The position numbers and the translations under genes were made by a program. A stretch of 64,000 nucleotides of DNA, taken from contig WPIO01000004.1 in assembly GCA_009760855.2 (NCBI GenBank), positions 812,501 through 876,500 on the forward strand, written 5' to 3'. The stretch comes from Cristatella mucedo. Taxonomy: Eukaryota; Bryozoa; Phylactolaemata; Cristatellidae. Each line of letters starts with the position of its first letter. The first letter of the stretch is position 1. Of the stretch, positions 11,111 to 22,600 are shown piece by piece. The notes below the pieces were generated by a model. The model was not told the origin of the DNA and ran no database searches. It saw nothing but the letters and a program-made list of their open reading frames with translations.

Positions 11111-11153
<43 letters not shown>
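11111..11153. repeat. (AT)n microsatellite
   Basis: About 21 uninterrupted AT units. They lie 140 bases before the best LINE-A copy. Confidence 0.98.
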
Positions 11154-11156
<3 letters not shown>

Positions 11157-11291
11157 GGCACATACAACGGACCATATATTTGGTCCACAAATTGCTGGAT
11201 AATAACAATATTAGTTCATTTTAATAACACTGTCAGAGAACTAATTCGCTTTCCAGGAACTTTGCATATGTTATAAAGAAGGCATTATTGA

Positions 11292-12557
11292 ATGGGTATC
11301 AGTTCTAGTAAGTTCCAGTCTGGCTTTAGAGCTAATCACTCCACAGAGTCAGCATTGCTTCGGGTATACAACGACCTACTTAGGAATGCAGACATGGGTA
11401 GAGTGTCTCTGCTTGTTTTGCTTGATCTTTCGGATGCTTTTGATACAATCGATCACAAAGTTCTTCTAGAGCGCCTCTCATCTCGCCTGGGCATCACTGC
11501 CATTGCTCTGCAGTGGGTCAGGTCCTATCTCAGTGGGAGACTCCAGAGTATTGACGTGAATGGACGAAGATCATCTGAAGTACCTCTGAGATATGGGGTA
11601 CCTCAGGGCTCCGTGCTAGGTCCGGTTCTTTTCACGGTTTATACTCTCCCTCTTGCTGATGTGATTGCCAAGCACAATCTAGGCTTTCACTTCTTTGCGG
11701 ATGACACTCAGTTGTACCTTTGCTTTGATCCCTCCCAGCCTTCGAGCACCTCAAATTCTCTCAACTCACTAGCTGCATGTATTGATGACATCCGCACATG
11801 GATGGCAGCAAATTTTCTAAAACTTAACGATGATAAAACTAACTTACTAGTTATGGGCAAACCCAGTGTGATCCAGAGATTGGAAAGGCTGACTCTCAAA
11901 ATTGGCTCTGCCAGCATATCTCCAGTTGAATCAGCTCGAAGTCTAGGTGTCATATTCCAAAGCGACCTCTCGTTAGACGACCATATCAGCTCCACAGTCA
12001 AATCCATCTATTTTCAGCTTCATAACATTGCTACAATTCGGGCTTGTTTAGATAAAGATACCACGTCCAAGTTGGTCCATGCATTCGTGACATCCCGTCT
12101 CGACTTCTGCAAATCACTGCTTACTGGCCTACCAGCATGTGCGTTCAGGCGATTGCAGCTGGTGCAAAACTCTGCAGCTAGGCTTGTCTGTCGTGAGCGT
12201 CGCAGTTGCCACATTACTCCACTTCTTGCCGACCTGCACTGGCTACCAGTCAAGCAACGGATTGACTTCAAGGTTTTGTCGCTCACGTTTAGGTCCCTTC
12301 ATTCTATGGCTCCAGCCTATCTGTCAGATATACTACCCCATCAGGCCAAGCATTGTACCACCCGCTTTTTGGAACTCAGCAGTCTAGAAATACCGCATAC
12401 AAACCTTAAATCCCTTGGAGACCGTGCATTTAGTTCGTATGCTCCCAAAGCCTGGAACTCCCTCCCGACCTGCGTCACAACATCCCCTGACCTGACCACA
12501 TTTAAAAGGAACCTAAAAACACACCTATTTAGGACAGCATTTGGTGGGTCCCTGTGA
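11292..12557 (+). CDS. LINE-A reverse transcriptase fragment, 421 codons
   Basis: This is the longest intact coding stretch in the window. It starts within the RT fingers ('GFRANHSTESALLRVYNDLL') and continues through LLVLLDLSDAFDTIDH (motif A, with its catalytic Asp), [13 protein letters not shown] (motif B) and FADDTQLY (motif C, with Phe in place of the usual Tyr). After RT it has the family's conserved C-terminal region ([52 protein letters not shown] and RAFSSYAPKAWNSLP). These are CR1/L2-clade hallmarks. The endonuclease domain and the start of RT are missing, so the copy is 5' truncated and cannot move itself. The ATG is simply the first in the open frame. The lack of stops suggests a fairly recent insertion. 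Confidence 0.9.
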   Translation: MGISSSKFQSGFRANHSTESALLRVYNDLLRNADMGRVSLLVLLDLSDAFDTIDHKVLLERLSSRLGITAIALQWVRSYLSGRLQSIDVNGRRSSEVPLRYGVPQGSVLGPVLFTVYTLPLADVIAKHNLGFHFFADDTQLYLCFDPSQPSSTSNSLNSLAACIDDIRTWMAANFLKLNDDKTNLLVMGKPSVIQRLERLTLKIGSASISPVESARSLGVIFQSDLSLDDHISSTVKSIYFQLHNIATIRACLDKDTTSKLVHAFVTSRLDFCKSLLTGLPACAFRRLQLVQNSAARLVCRERRSCHITPLLADLHWLPVKQRIDFKVLSLTFRSLHSMAPAYLSDILPHQAKHCTTRFLELSSLEIPHTNLKSLGDRAFSSYAPKAWNSLPTCVTTSPDLTTFKRNLKTHLFRTAFGGSL

Positions 12558-12795
12558 TTCGTCCTTGATGTGCTTATGCATGCTGACACTGTGCATGCTG
12601 CCACTAACCACATTTGCATGCTGACCCTGTAATGTCACCCCTAACCATATTATTCATTTCGTTTGTTCATCAAGCATGATATTACTCACCATTATATTGC
12701 ATTTCCCTTTGCAACAAATGTAAAGCTCCAAGAAAGAGATTAAGTTCTCTGAGGGCGCTTTATCAAGTGAATTATTATTATTATATTATTATTAT
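11292..12795 (+). mobile_element. LINE-A (CR1/L2-like) copy, 5' truncated
   Basis: The RT ORF is followed by a 3' UTR of about 180 bases. A stem-loop (AAAGCKCC ... GGGCGCTTT with the inner 'agagattaagttctct' at 12735-12750) comes next, and the copy ends in an (ATT)n tail with one interruption. This is the reference copy for LINE-A here. The true 5' end may lie some bases upstream of 11292. Confidence 0.93.
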
Positions 12796-13743
12796 CAGGT
12801 AGCATGCTAAAATACGAGCTGAACTAGCATAACAAGTATAGAGATGACGGCACAAAACTAATGCAAATGCTGGCTTTACTATTAAAGTTATATGTTTTCT
12901 TTCTTTCAAAAGAAAGCCAGTTAATGTTAAAATAATCATACAGCTCTCTCATTAAATTCTCTATGGAATGCTTTGCATGTTTCGCCTGTCAAATCATTGG
13001 TCTATTTATTATAGTACAAGTATAGTATAATAAGTATAGCATATAGTGTAGGTACAGTGCATATATAACGAATCACAAGGCAACACACCGTAGAGCTAAA
13101 CTTCCTTTTAAACTGTACGACGGACGACGGCTGGTACTCACCTTTTTGTTAGTGTTTAATTCGTGGGACTCTGTGAATGCAGCACGAAAGGACACCAGAA
13201 CACAGGCCTCCAATCGGAAATCCTTGGCATATTTGTCGTGGTGGTTGACACTTTCCAGGGCACCTAACGGCTAAAAAATTAAAAAGAAATATATGCACAG
13301 CTGAAGATCCACTGTTATGCATTGAAAACAAATTGGTGTTGTTTGAAGATATGACAACCACATTTAACTGCTCACTCGAAATTCCAAGATGATTTTTCAG
13401 ATTTAAAAAAACGTGTTTGTCCTTTCATAAGGTGACTACTAAGTAAAAATTAAATGGAAATTCTACAAAAAAGTGGCAAGTGACATTTTGACCAGAAAAA
13501 ACGAGGCCGCTAAACCAAAATCTTCAAATTCTGAAAAAATAATCCCTTTGAAGCAGCCAGCATTCGGATTAGAAAAGGAAGCAGCACCTCGCTCGATAGT
13601 GACCCGAAACCTCAGCTTATCAACAGCAACGATTTACCGATTCATCGGTCTCAGCTTGCTATTAAAACTTAACTTTTTTCAAGCTCTTAGCTGTAATTGA
13701 ACACTTACAGTCACTTGCCTCGGCAAAGCCTTTTACATAGACT
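12796..13743. other. No recognisable gene
   Basis: AT-rich sequence with only short open frames. Confidence 0.5.
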
Positions 13744-13907
13744 TCTTTAACTCACTGCTTGCAGGCCTTCCGGGCCTGTGCAATCATGTGCTTGGATGGG
13801 GCACGAAACTCGGCAGCTAGGCTAGTCTGTCGTGAGTGTCGCAGTTACCACATCACACCACTTCTGGCCTACCTGCGCTGGCTACCAGTCAAGCAACGCA
13901 ACGACTT
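13744..13907 (+). mobile_element. LINE-A fragment, left half of a split copy
   Basis: It matches the post-RT region from the 'LLTGLPAC' block to 'PVKQRIDF' and stops at 'gactttaat', where a minus-strand LINE-A begins. The right half continues at 14588. Confidence 0.8.
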
Positions 13908-14587
13908 TAATCATAATAATAATGCACCTGATAAAGCACCCTCAGAGAACTAAATCTCTCTCTAGGCGCTTTACATTTGCTGCAAAGGGAAATGCAATTG
14001 AATGGTGAGCAATATCATGCTTGATAAACAAGCATAAGGAATAACATGGTTAGGGGTGACATGCACAGGGGCAGCATGCAAATGTGGTTAGTGGCAGCAT
14101 GCACAGTGGCAGCACGCATCAGCACTTGATGAACGAATCACAGGGACCCACCAAATGCTGTCCTAAATAGAGGTGTTTTTAAGTTCTTTTTAAATGTGGT
14201 CAAGTCAGGTGATGTTCTGATGCAGGTCGGGAGGGAAATCCAGGCTTTGGGAGCATACGAACTAAATGCACGGTCTCCAAAGGATTTGAGGTTTGTACGA
14301 GGTATTTGTAGACGGTTGAATTCCGAAAAGCGGGTAGTACGATGCTTGGCCTGATGGGGGAGTATATCTGAGAGATAGGCTGGAGTCAGATAATAAAGTG
14401 ACCTAAAAGTTGGCGACAAAACCTTGAAGTCAATCCGTTGCTTGACTGGTAGCCAGTGCAGGTCGGCGAGAAGTGGTGTAATGTGGCTACTGCAATGCTG
14501 ACGACAGACAAGCCTAGCTGCGGAGTTTTGCACCAGCTGCAATCGCCTGATCACACATGCTGGTGGGCCAGTAAGCAGTGATTTGAA
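13908..14587 (-). mobile_element. LINE-A copy nested in another LINE-A
   Basis: On the minus strand it runs from the post-RT region to the stem-loop and (TAA)n tail. Its 161-codon frame (14138-14623) holds a good C-terminal region ([24 protein letters not shown] and RAFSSYAPKAW). The insertion point in the older copy reads 'gactttaa' on one side and 'gaatttaa' on the other, consistent with a short, now mutated target duplication. Confidence 0.85.
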
Positions 14588-15103
14588 TTTAAAGTTTTGT
14601 CGCTCACTTTTAGGTACCTTCATTCTTTGGCTCCAGCCAACCTATCAGATCTACTGCCCAAAAGCATCATACCGTCCTTTTCGGAATCTAACTTTTTACC
14701 TATACTTTGTACACACGTCAAATCTTTTGGAGACAATGCATTTAGTTCGTATGTGCTAAAAGCCTGAAACTCACTCCCGACTTTCGTCATGACGTCCCCT
14801 GACATGACAAAATTTAAAAAGAAATTTAAAACACACCTATTTAGTATAGCATTGAGTAGGTCCACGTGGATCGTCCTTTAAGTGCTTTGCGTCCTGAGAC
14901 TGTGCATGCTGCCATTAACCAAGCTTGCACGCCATCCCTGTGAGTGTCACCACTCACCGTGTTATTCTTGTAGTTTATTGAGCATGCTATTACTAACCGT
15001 TCAATCGTGTGCCTCTGCAGCAAATGTAAAGCACATAGAGAGAGGTTGAGTTCTCTGAGGGGGCTTTGTCAAGTGTTTAATTATTATTATTATTATTATT
15101 GTA
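14588..15103 (+). mobile_element. LINE-A fragment, right half of a split copy
   Basis: It continues exactly where 13907 stopped ('aaagttttgtcgctcac'), runs to the stem-loop, and ends in (TTA)n at 15083-15102. It is more diverged than the nested copy, as expected for the older element. Confidence 0.85.
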
Positions 15104-17141
15104 TAGCGGGAATTGATGTCAAGAGTTTAACTGCAGTAAGTGGAAGAATTGCATTACCTTAGCCATCGTCAGCGACGAGAGAGTATTGATTTTTACGTGT
15201 AATACCGTCTACAAGCTTATTCATATCTCTATTTTTACCAAGTTTTTATCAAGTTCCCCGTATTTAGTAGATGAATGAATGCCCTGTGAGCCGTGGGAGC
15301 AATAGGAGGTGAGGTCCTGGATTGACGATGCGTTATCCCATACAGCCATTAGCTTGAGAATGAAAGAAGACAGCTTTTGAGTTTATCGAGGATCGATCTT
15401 ACAAACTCGTCGGTAAAACAGTTTCAGCAACCGTGGAAACCACGGGACCATAAGCCACTCTATGACTTCACCAATCGCATTCCATAGCTACTTCTTAATC
15501 GCGATAGCTATTTAAATACCTATCAATCTAACGGCGCATCATTTGTCCTCAGCAGACATCCATGAATCGGCCAGTCACCACCCTCGTCTAACTCGTGTAG
15601 CTCAATCAATCAACTCAATATGTTTATTAGTCAAGATATAACTCTTCATTTATTAAAATTAAAAATAGGTTTCAAAATGTCAAGTTTTCTCCTGTTGCAG
15701 CTGATATTTTCCTTGAATTAATTAACAAGTAGAGATGATAACTTAAACTAATGATATAACATAGTAAACGCTATTAAAGGTTTTGCTTACGGGCTTTGGC
15801 TCACCGTTGAAGAGGAAAATTGCTTGTCAGACCATCGAAATAAATGATTGTGTAGCCTAAGATACCAGACAATAATGCTAGAAATTACTAGCTTTCCTGA
15901 AATGGCTTAAAATGTGTACCAAGTATTGGATTTATTATTTACATAATATGAACTGAAATGAAAACGCTATCAAGGCATTTTCGCCACGGGTTCACAAACT
16001 TGCTCACGATGTTGCTTGCTCCTGCGAGCCTAAATCTCAGCACTATTAAAAAAGATCAGAATAGCAAGAAATTTAAGAAAAAAGCACAATACAAAGAATT
16101 TCCCTAACAAGTTCAGAAAAATTATTACTTTAAAAACCTACATTTGCAGCAAAAGTGCCTGCGAGGTGTCACTGCTAGCGATGCAATGACCCAGCTAGGC
16201 TGTCGGTTTTCGAAGGTCGATGATCGCTACAATAATTACTTGAACAAGATCTCATTCGCATTTTGTTGCAAATGAACCAACAATGGCGACGTTTAAATAC
16301 TGTGGAGGGCAGCAATAAGCCAAAACTAACGAAAAGTGAGGTATAATGCTCTGATAAGCGTTGAAAATCGCGAGACACCCTGCATTCATGCCGAGTGGGA
16401 CACCTTGCTAGAAATCTTGGCTGCTGTGAGAGTCGAGAAGAGATTGGGCACGTACTGAGGTGAAAAATATAAGTGATGCAAGTTCATCTGCAGTTAGCGA
16501 TCTTAGATGGAAGTGCGTTCCAGACTTTCGATGCTCACGAGTTGGAGGCCCCGTGATAAGATATTTCATTAGGGTAAGTGACAGTTGGATTTGAGGACGG
16601 CACATCGGCTGGAGAGTCGAGAGCACACTGGAAGGGCAAGGCTATCGGACGCGTTGGCAAGTGCGAGCGAAATCAGCAACATGCGAGCCCAAAATGGGTG
16701 CATTAATTAGATTCTGCTGTCGATAGAGCTAGAGAAGTTGGAAAGTAGTAGTGTATAGTGGTGAGTATGCCTTCGACGAAAAACCTGCTGAGCAGGTGAT
16801 TTACGCACCACTTGCTTTCGCTATAAGAACATTACAGCAACCGATACGAGATGCAAAGAATTCAATAAACAACGTTCGGGCCTGTTGATTTGAAATTGGG
16901 AACGGTAATGTTTTCCTATCCTCAATTAACTTAAACACCATTCTTCTAATAATGGAACAGTCAGAATGTGATTTATAATCTGGATAAATAAACCGAGATT
17001 TGACTAATTATTAAGAAGTACACACCTAAAAAGAATTACGTTTCTTACCATTCTGATTTCACCTGCAAATTATTATGCTGTCGCTAAGCCATGTTAACTT
17101 TCTTTTTTGGTTTCGAGTAGCTATTCTGACGATATACTTAC
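15104..17141. other. No confident gene; possible intron of the 17.1-kb gene
   Basis: This lies downstream of the minus-strand first exon at 17142-17304 and could be its first intron. I could not find a convincing second exon. At about 16410-16640 (minus) there is a faint LINE C-terminal-like remnant. Confidence 0.4.
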
Positions 17142-17304
17142 GTAGCTTCAAAGATCTGGCAAAAGCACTGCCATCATCATTGTCATCACTTGCAGCGCGT
17201 CTTGCATCTTCAATGTCGCTCAAACCGTATACTTCTTCGGCTTCCGAAAGAGCTGCTGCCAGCAACAAAAACAGGAGGCAGACAGCAGTGGTGTATCTAA
17301 GCAT
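17142..17304 (-). CDS. First coding exon of a secreted protein
   Basis: The minus strand encodes MLRYTTAVCLLFLLLAAALS, a textbook signal peptide (n-region with Arg, then a long Leu/Ala core). An acidic stretch follows, with a DDNDDGS cluster and an RR pair. The exon ends at 17142 in a consensus donor, GTAAGTAT, giving 54 codons plus one base (phase 1). A TATA box lies 57-66 bases upstream of the ATG. Together these look like a compact secreted-peptide gene with a short 5' UTR. The rest of the protein is not identified, so the mature product is unknown. An upstream in-frame ATG at 17361 would extend the frame by 19 residues but overlaps the TATA box and is less likely. Confidence 0.6.
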
Positions 17305-17360
17305 TGTGAAAGTGCTACGACACTGCTCTTCTGAATAAGTACACGACAGAAAATCTTCCA

Positions 17361-17370
17361 ATATATACGA
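17361..17370 (-). promoter_or_regulatory. TATA box of the secreted-protein gene
   Basis: The minus strand reads CGTATATAT here. A start site about 30 bases downstream (near 17335) would leave a 5' UTR of about 30 bases before the ATG at 17304. A CCAAT motif lies directly upstream (17372-17378), closer than usual. Confidence 0.5.
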
Positions 17371-17379
17371 TCATTGGCA

Positions 17380-18159
17380 AGGAGTCTTTGATTGATTGGT
17401 TGCAATTAAATCCCCGCGAATCATTTCCCGAGAAGGATTGCAACCGTCACTCGCATTTCCCAACTAGCCCGCACGGCAAACCCGCTAGAGCCAAGCTCCA
17501 ATGAGCAATTATCTGCTCCCATGCTTTTATTCCGACTATCGCGATGATTTGTAAACATTGATTTTCAATTTAGGATTGTCAAGTGTTTTAGTAAAAAAAG
17601 TTGGACCGCTTCATTTATGAAGCCACTCATACTGAGCTGCTATCAGGCGATGGCCCGCAAGGCTCTTCATTTCCTTGCACTCGCTGTGCATTGGTCACTG
17701 AGCTGGCGATGTCGAAGCCCTCTGGGCCGATGTTAATTGTGAGTGCACCACAGGTCTGAGTGAACGACGCGAGTCAACCACTAGCTTTCTGGTGATTGCA
17801 GTTGATTTATTATTTACTGATCTCGAATCTTTAGAGTCGACGTTTCCTCTCTGCAGCCCATGTCCAATAGTGTGGCAGATCGGATTTGCATTAACTTGTC
17901 ACGCATCCGCTCATTCTGCTACGAAACTAGCATCGGAGAATTGCGATGCTTGCACAGATATTTAACCAACACCATCTAAGCAAGGCCGAAAGCACGTCTA
18001 GCTGGTGATTTGTTAACGTCACTGGCTACTATGGCTTTCCAGATATAGGTCCGAAATCCCAAGCAGCTGGGACAGTCCCTACAGGACTCCTCTGTTTGAC
18101 TAGTGCTCTAGACCATATACTCACTGAGCTACTTCTAATTAGATCTGCTGCTGCCATGC
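17380..18159. other. Upstream region of the secreted-protein gene; nothing else seen
   Basis: No repeats or genes are recognised. Any distal promoter elements for the minus-strand gene would lie here. Confidence 0.4.
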
Positions 18160-18572
18160 AAAACCTCTAATCCTTTGGAGACCGTGCATGTAGTTCGTAT
18201 GCTCCGACGCAAGGAATGAAATTGAATTGAGGCTGGGACTCAATCCCGACTTGCGTCACGACATCCCCTTACTTGACTACATTTAAAAAAAAATTAAAAA
18301 CGCACCTATTTATGACAGAATTTATTGCGTCCCCGTGACTCTTCTTTTATGTGCTTATGCGTACTGACACTGTGCATACATCCACGAACCACGGTTGCAT
18401 GCTGACCCTGTGCATGCCACCTCTAACCATATTGTTTTACGTTGTTTATCAAGCTTGATACCACTCACCATTCGATCGTGTTTCCTTTGTTGTAAATGTA
18501 ATGTGCCTAGAAAGAGATTGGATTCTCCGAGGGTGCTTTATCAAGTGTATTATTATTATTATTATTAATATT
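18160..18572 (+). mobile_element. LINE-A 3' fragment
   Basis: It starts at the '[15 protein letters not shown]' block and has a small insertion. It continues through the 3' UTR and stem-loop to an (ATT)n tail at 18549-18580. Confidence 0.85.
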
Positions 18573-18604
18573 ATTATTATAGAAATAAATAATTAAGAAA
18601 AGAA

Positions 18605-20115
18605 CGCTAGACCAAGAGGACTTGAGCAGCTTCCGTCCAATCTCTCTTCTCCCGTTCCCATCAAAGACACTAGAACTAGTTGTGGCCATCTGAACCATCT
18701 GACGATCTAAACTGAAATATTGAGAGCTCAAACTTAAACCTCAAACCTAGGAAGTAAGTCCCAGTCTGGGTTTAGAGCTAATCAATCCGCAGAGTCAGCA
18801 TTTCTTAGCATATAAAACTACCGTCTCATAAATGAAGATTTTGATAAAGTCTCTCAGCTTGTCCTGCCTGCTCTTTCATCAGCATTTGATCAAAGTGATC
18901 ACAAAGTCCTTCTTGAGCGTCTCGCATCTCTCCTTGGAATCACTGGCACTGCACTGTAATGGTTCAGGTCCTGTCTCATTGGGAGACTCAAGAGTATTGA
19001 TGTGAACGGACAAAGATCATTCGATGAGCAAGTATGGGGTACCTCAGGGCCCTGTGCTCGGTCACATTCTTTTCACAGTTTATACTCTCCATCTTACCGA
19101 TGCGATCGCCAAGCACAATCTAACCTTTCACTTCTCTGCAAATGACACTCATTAGTACCTTTGCTTTGACGCCTCCCAGCTCTCGAACATGCCGAATTCT
19201 CTACACACCCTTCCTGCGTGCATTGGTAGCATCCGCACATGGGTGGCAGCACAATTTCGTAAATTGAATGACGACGAAGCCAACTTACTAGTTATGCCCT
19301 AACCGAATGTAACTCAAATTGGAAAACCTGATGCTCAAAATCTGTCCAATCGCCAGCATATATTCTGTTGAGTCTGCACGTAATCTAGGTGTCACGTTCC
19401 AAAGCGACCTTTCAGTAGATGACTACATCAGCTCCACAGTCAAGTCTGCCTACTTCCAGCTACATAAAACTGCAAACACTAGCGCATGTTTATACAAGGA
19501 TATCATTTCGAAATTGCTCCATGCATTTGTGACATCCCGTCTTGACTTCAGTAACTCACTGCTTGCTGGTCTACCAGCCTGTGCACACAGACGCTTACAG
19601 TTGGCAAAAAACACGGCAGCTAGGCTCATCTGTCGTGAGCTTCGTAATTGCATATCACAACACTTGTTGCCAACATGCAGTAGCTCCCAATCAAGCACCG
19701 AATTGACTTCAAGTTTGCGTCACTTAATTTTAGTTCCCTTCATTCCGTGGCTCCACCATACCCATCAGACCTACTCCCCACCAGGCGAAGAATCGTACAA
19801 CCACTGTTCTGACTCTAATCGCTTAGTGGTACAATGTACGATCCTCAAAACTGTTGGCGATCGTTTCAATAGTTTAGTATGCTCCCAAAGCCTGGAAGTC
19901 ACTAGGGACGCACCTCGCAACGTTCCCTGACATGACACAATTTAAAAGAAGCTTAAAACGCACCTGTTTATGACTGCATTTGGTGGGTCTTTGTGTTTCG
20001 TCCTTCGTGTGGATGCAACCACCTAACATTTGGTAATGCTTTATACGCAGCATCTGTAAAAGGCCTAGAGAGAGATTCAGCTTCTGAGGAAACCATGCAA
20101 ATGTATTATCATTGG
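18605..20115 (+). pseudogene. LINE-A copy with most of RT, heavily mutated
   Basis: This immediately follows the previous copy's tail. It begins in the 'FRPISLLPFPSKTLE' block before RT, then shows the palm, the C-terminal region (203-codon frame at 19319-19930) and the 3' UTR. Many stops and frameshifts are present: motif A is altered, the 'GVPQG' block is shifted, and the YADD region reads SANDTH. This is an old, dead copy. Confidence 0.85.
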
Positions 20116-20189
20116 TAACATTGACCGTGTCACTACTCTCCTTGCTCTCCCATGAGACAGGACTGAGGCAAGCACCTGCTCTGGGGAGA

Positions 20190-20700
20190 TAATAATAATA
20201 ATATTATTATTAATGCACTTGATAAAGCTCCCTCAGAGAACTCAATCTCTCTCTCTAGGCGCTTTACATTTGCTGCAAAGGGAAATGCAATTGAATGGTG
20301 AGTAATATCATGCTTGATAAACAAACAAAATGAATAACATGGTTACGGGTGACATGCACAGAGTCAGCATGCAAATGTGGTTAGTGGCAGCGTGCGTAGT
20401 GTCAGCACGCATAAGCACACGAAGGACGAATCACAGGGACCCACTAAATGCTGTCGTAAATAGGTGTGTTTTAAGTTCTTTTTAAATACGGTCAGGTCAG
20501 ATGTTCTGATGCAAGTCGGGAGGGAGTTCCAGGCTTTGGGAGCATACGAACTAAATGCACGGTCTCCGAAAGATTTGAGGTTTGTACGAAGTATTTGTAG
20601 ACTGTTGAATTCCGAAAAGCGGGTGGGACGATGCTTGGCCTGATGGAGGAGTAGATCTGAGAGATAGGCTGGAGCAATAGAATGAAATGACCTAATAAAA
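20190..20700 (-). mobile_element. LINE-A 3' fragment
   Basis: Minus orientation with a (TAA)n tail at 20190-20210 and then the stem-loop. The 3' UTR and the 'SDLLLHQAKHRPTRFSEFNS' region are shifted by a one-base loss near 'TSDLT'. Confidence 0.85.
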
Positions 20701-22179
20701 CCACCTACGTGAACTAAGATTAGCCGATCGCCTGCAATAGACAATTTGCACCAGCCTCTTATTACAGGCTTACCACCCAATGGTCGTTGTCCATCACACA
20801 TCCATCTGCTGAGTCCTTCAAACCAAAGGCGATGGTGGTTAGGTATAACGTCAGAAACGTCATCCATAATCCAGCCTAAAGGATACCTCTTACGTCTAAA
20901 GTAAAGGTCAGCTGATACAACAGTATTAGTTATATAATGCTACAAGAGCGGTGTCAGCTTTAATCCGTTGGCAGCAGGCAATCTAAAATTGCCTTCAGCA
21001 TGACTCGAAACCGCCTTGAGCTTAGCGGTGAAGATCCAGCACCTCACTCATTGTAAAGACGCAGGAGCTAAACAAAATTCGTCACTATTTGAAATGCTTG
21101 CTTACTTCATTTACAGCTATCTCACTTAGAGTCGCTGGCGATTTGTATCATAGGCTGTACTAAAGCGTCCTGGATGGGGGCGCTTCTCCGTTGGCTCGGC
21201 ATGCATTTTTAAAGGAACAGGTGAGCGACGAGCGACGATCGACGAGTGACGAGCGACTCTCGCTAGCAGCAGTGCCTTGGTACTATTATTGGCCAAGTAC
21301 CTGCTCTCTATACCATCTCCTAGCTACCATAAATACCAACCTCATAACTACCATAAATCTATCATGTCACTAGCCTAGTATCTAGGAAGGACTATGTTCT
21401 CACCTGAAGCCAAGGTCTCATCATTACAACATGTCTATCCTTCTGAATGTGCAAGTTACATGGCGACTGTAACCCTGATGCAGTCGAGGCTGGCTATTCT
21501 TCTGAGGCTGTACATGGTTGCGATCAAAGACAAAAGCCGCAAGCTATACTAAGAGGATTATTTGGCCGAAATCAACCAAAGTTACAACGTAAAATGTCAA
21601 ACCTTTCGTCTTGAGCATGACCCGATGTGAGCAGGTGTAAAAATATGTAAGTTAGCTAGAAGTTAATACTGCAAGCTTGTAAATTTGTGAGAAAAAGAAT
21701 TTCACACTAGTGACTGAAAAATTAATTTATAATTGGGCCCACTATATAGCCGCTGGATTTTAGAGCAGCTATCCCTTGTATGTAGGTAGAACTAAGAGTT
21801 CAGTACGTTTAAGTAGCTCAGATTAGCCCTACTTCTAACCCGCACGCACAAGGTATTGGGAATGTGCATTATACTCATGTTGAATAAATATTAACTGGAG
21901 AACTGTATCGCTGTGATGGAAATGTATGTATCTCAGGCGTCAACTCAAAACATTCAAAAAGCCACCAAATCGGTGTTGAGCTGAAGATCTTTAAATTGCA
22001 GAATAAAAGCTCGACCGACTATCGGAGTGCGCACTGTAGCCAGGAGAATTCATCTCACAAAGCAAAGAGGTCAAAGTGAGAAGCAAAGCGAGAATGTCGG
22101 GATGGCAGTAAAATTAAATTATTAATGTCAAAAGAGAGCTCAGGACGGAGCCGGAAATGAGGTGCCACAGTAGGTAGCA
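20701..22179. other. No recognisable gene
   Basis: It contains a short tandem run of 'gcgacga' units at 21225-21262. Otherwise nothing is recognised. Confidence 0.5.
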
Positions 22180-22600
22180 GCAGAGAAGATCTCGCTTCCT
22201 TTGGAAATGCTTAAGCGAGCTCCGCCGTCTTGGATCGGCGGAGGAAAACTTTATCCCCTCAACGTATTTAAGCGCAGGAATGTAGCAGCTAATTTATTGC
22301 CTAAGGTCAACACCCAGAGCGGACGAGGAGGCTGAAAACGGTGCACTAGTGCGAGGTGTGCAGGAGCCTTGCCCTGGTGGGCCTCGTGGGTCAGGGTTAG
22401 ATATTTATCTTCGGTATCCGTTGATTAACTGGGCGGCGACATAGCTCCAACAGCAAAACGCTTTGCTGAGTTAGTCTCAGCGATGATGTGCTGTCTAGCC
22501 TCTCAGACGCATTATGCACTGGCTGTAGAGGTCTGACGGCTTTATGCGGTTTTTCCATCCAAAATGGAAAGAGAGGCGTCGCAGCTGCCAACGATTATTC
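22180..22600 (-). mobile_element. Diverged LINE C-terminal remnant
   Basis: The minus strand carries a frame with 'KAVRPLQPVHNASERL' followed by 'PVNQRI'. It lines up with the LINE-B block 'KATRPLQLTMNMAARL ... PVDQRI'. It is much more diverged than the other copies and may be a third family. Confidence 0.5.

Larger units (their letters stand above)
9641..11291. other. No gene; contains two microsatellites
   Basis: AT-rich non-coding sequence. The (CA)n at 10156-10250 and the (TA)n at 11111-11153 are listed separately. Nothing else is recognised. Confidence 0.6.
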
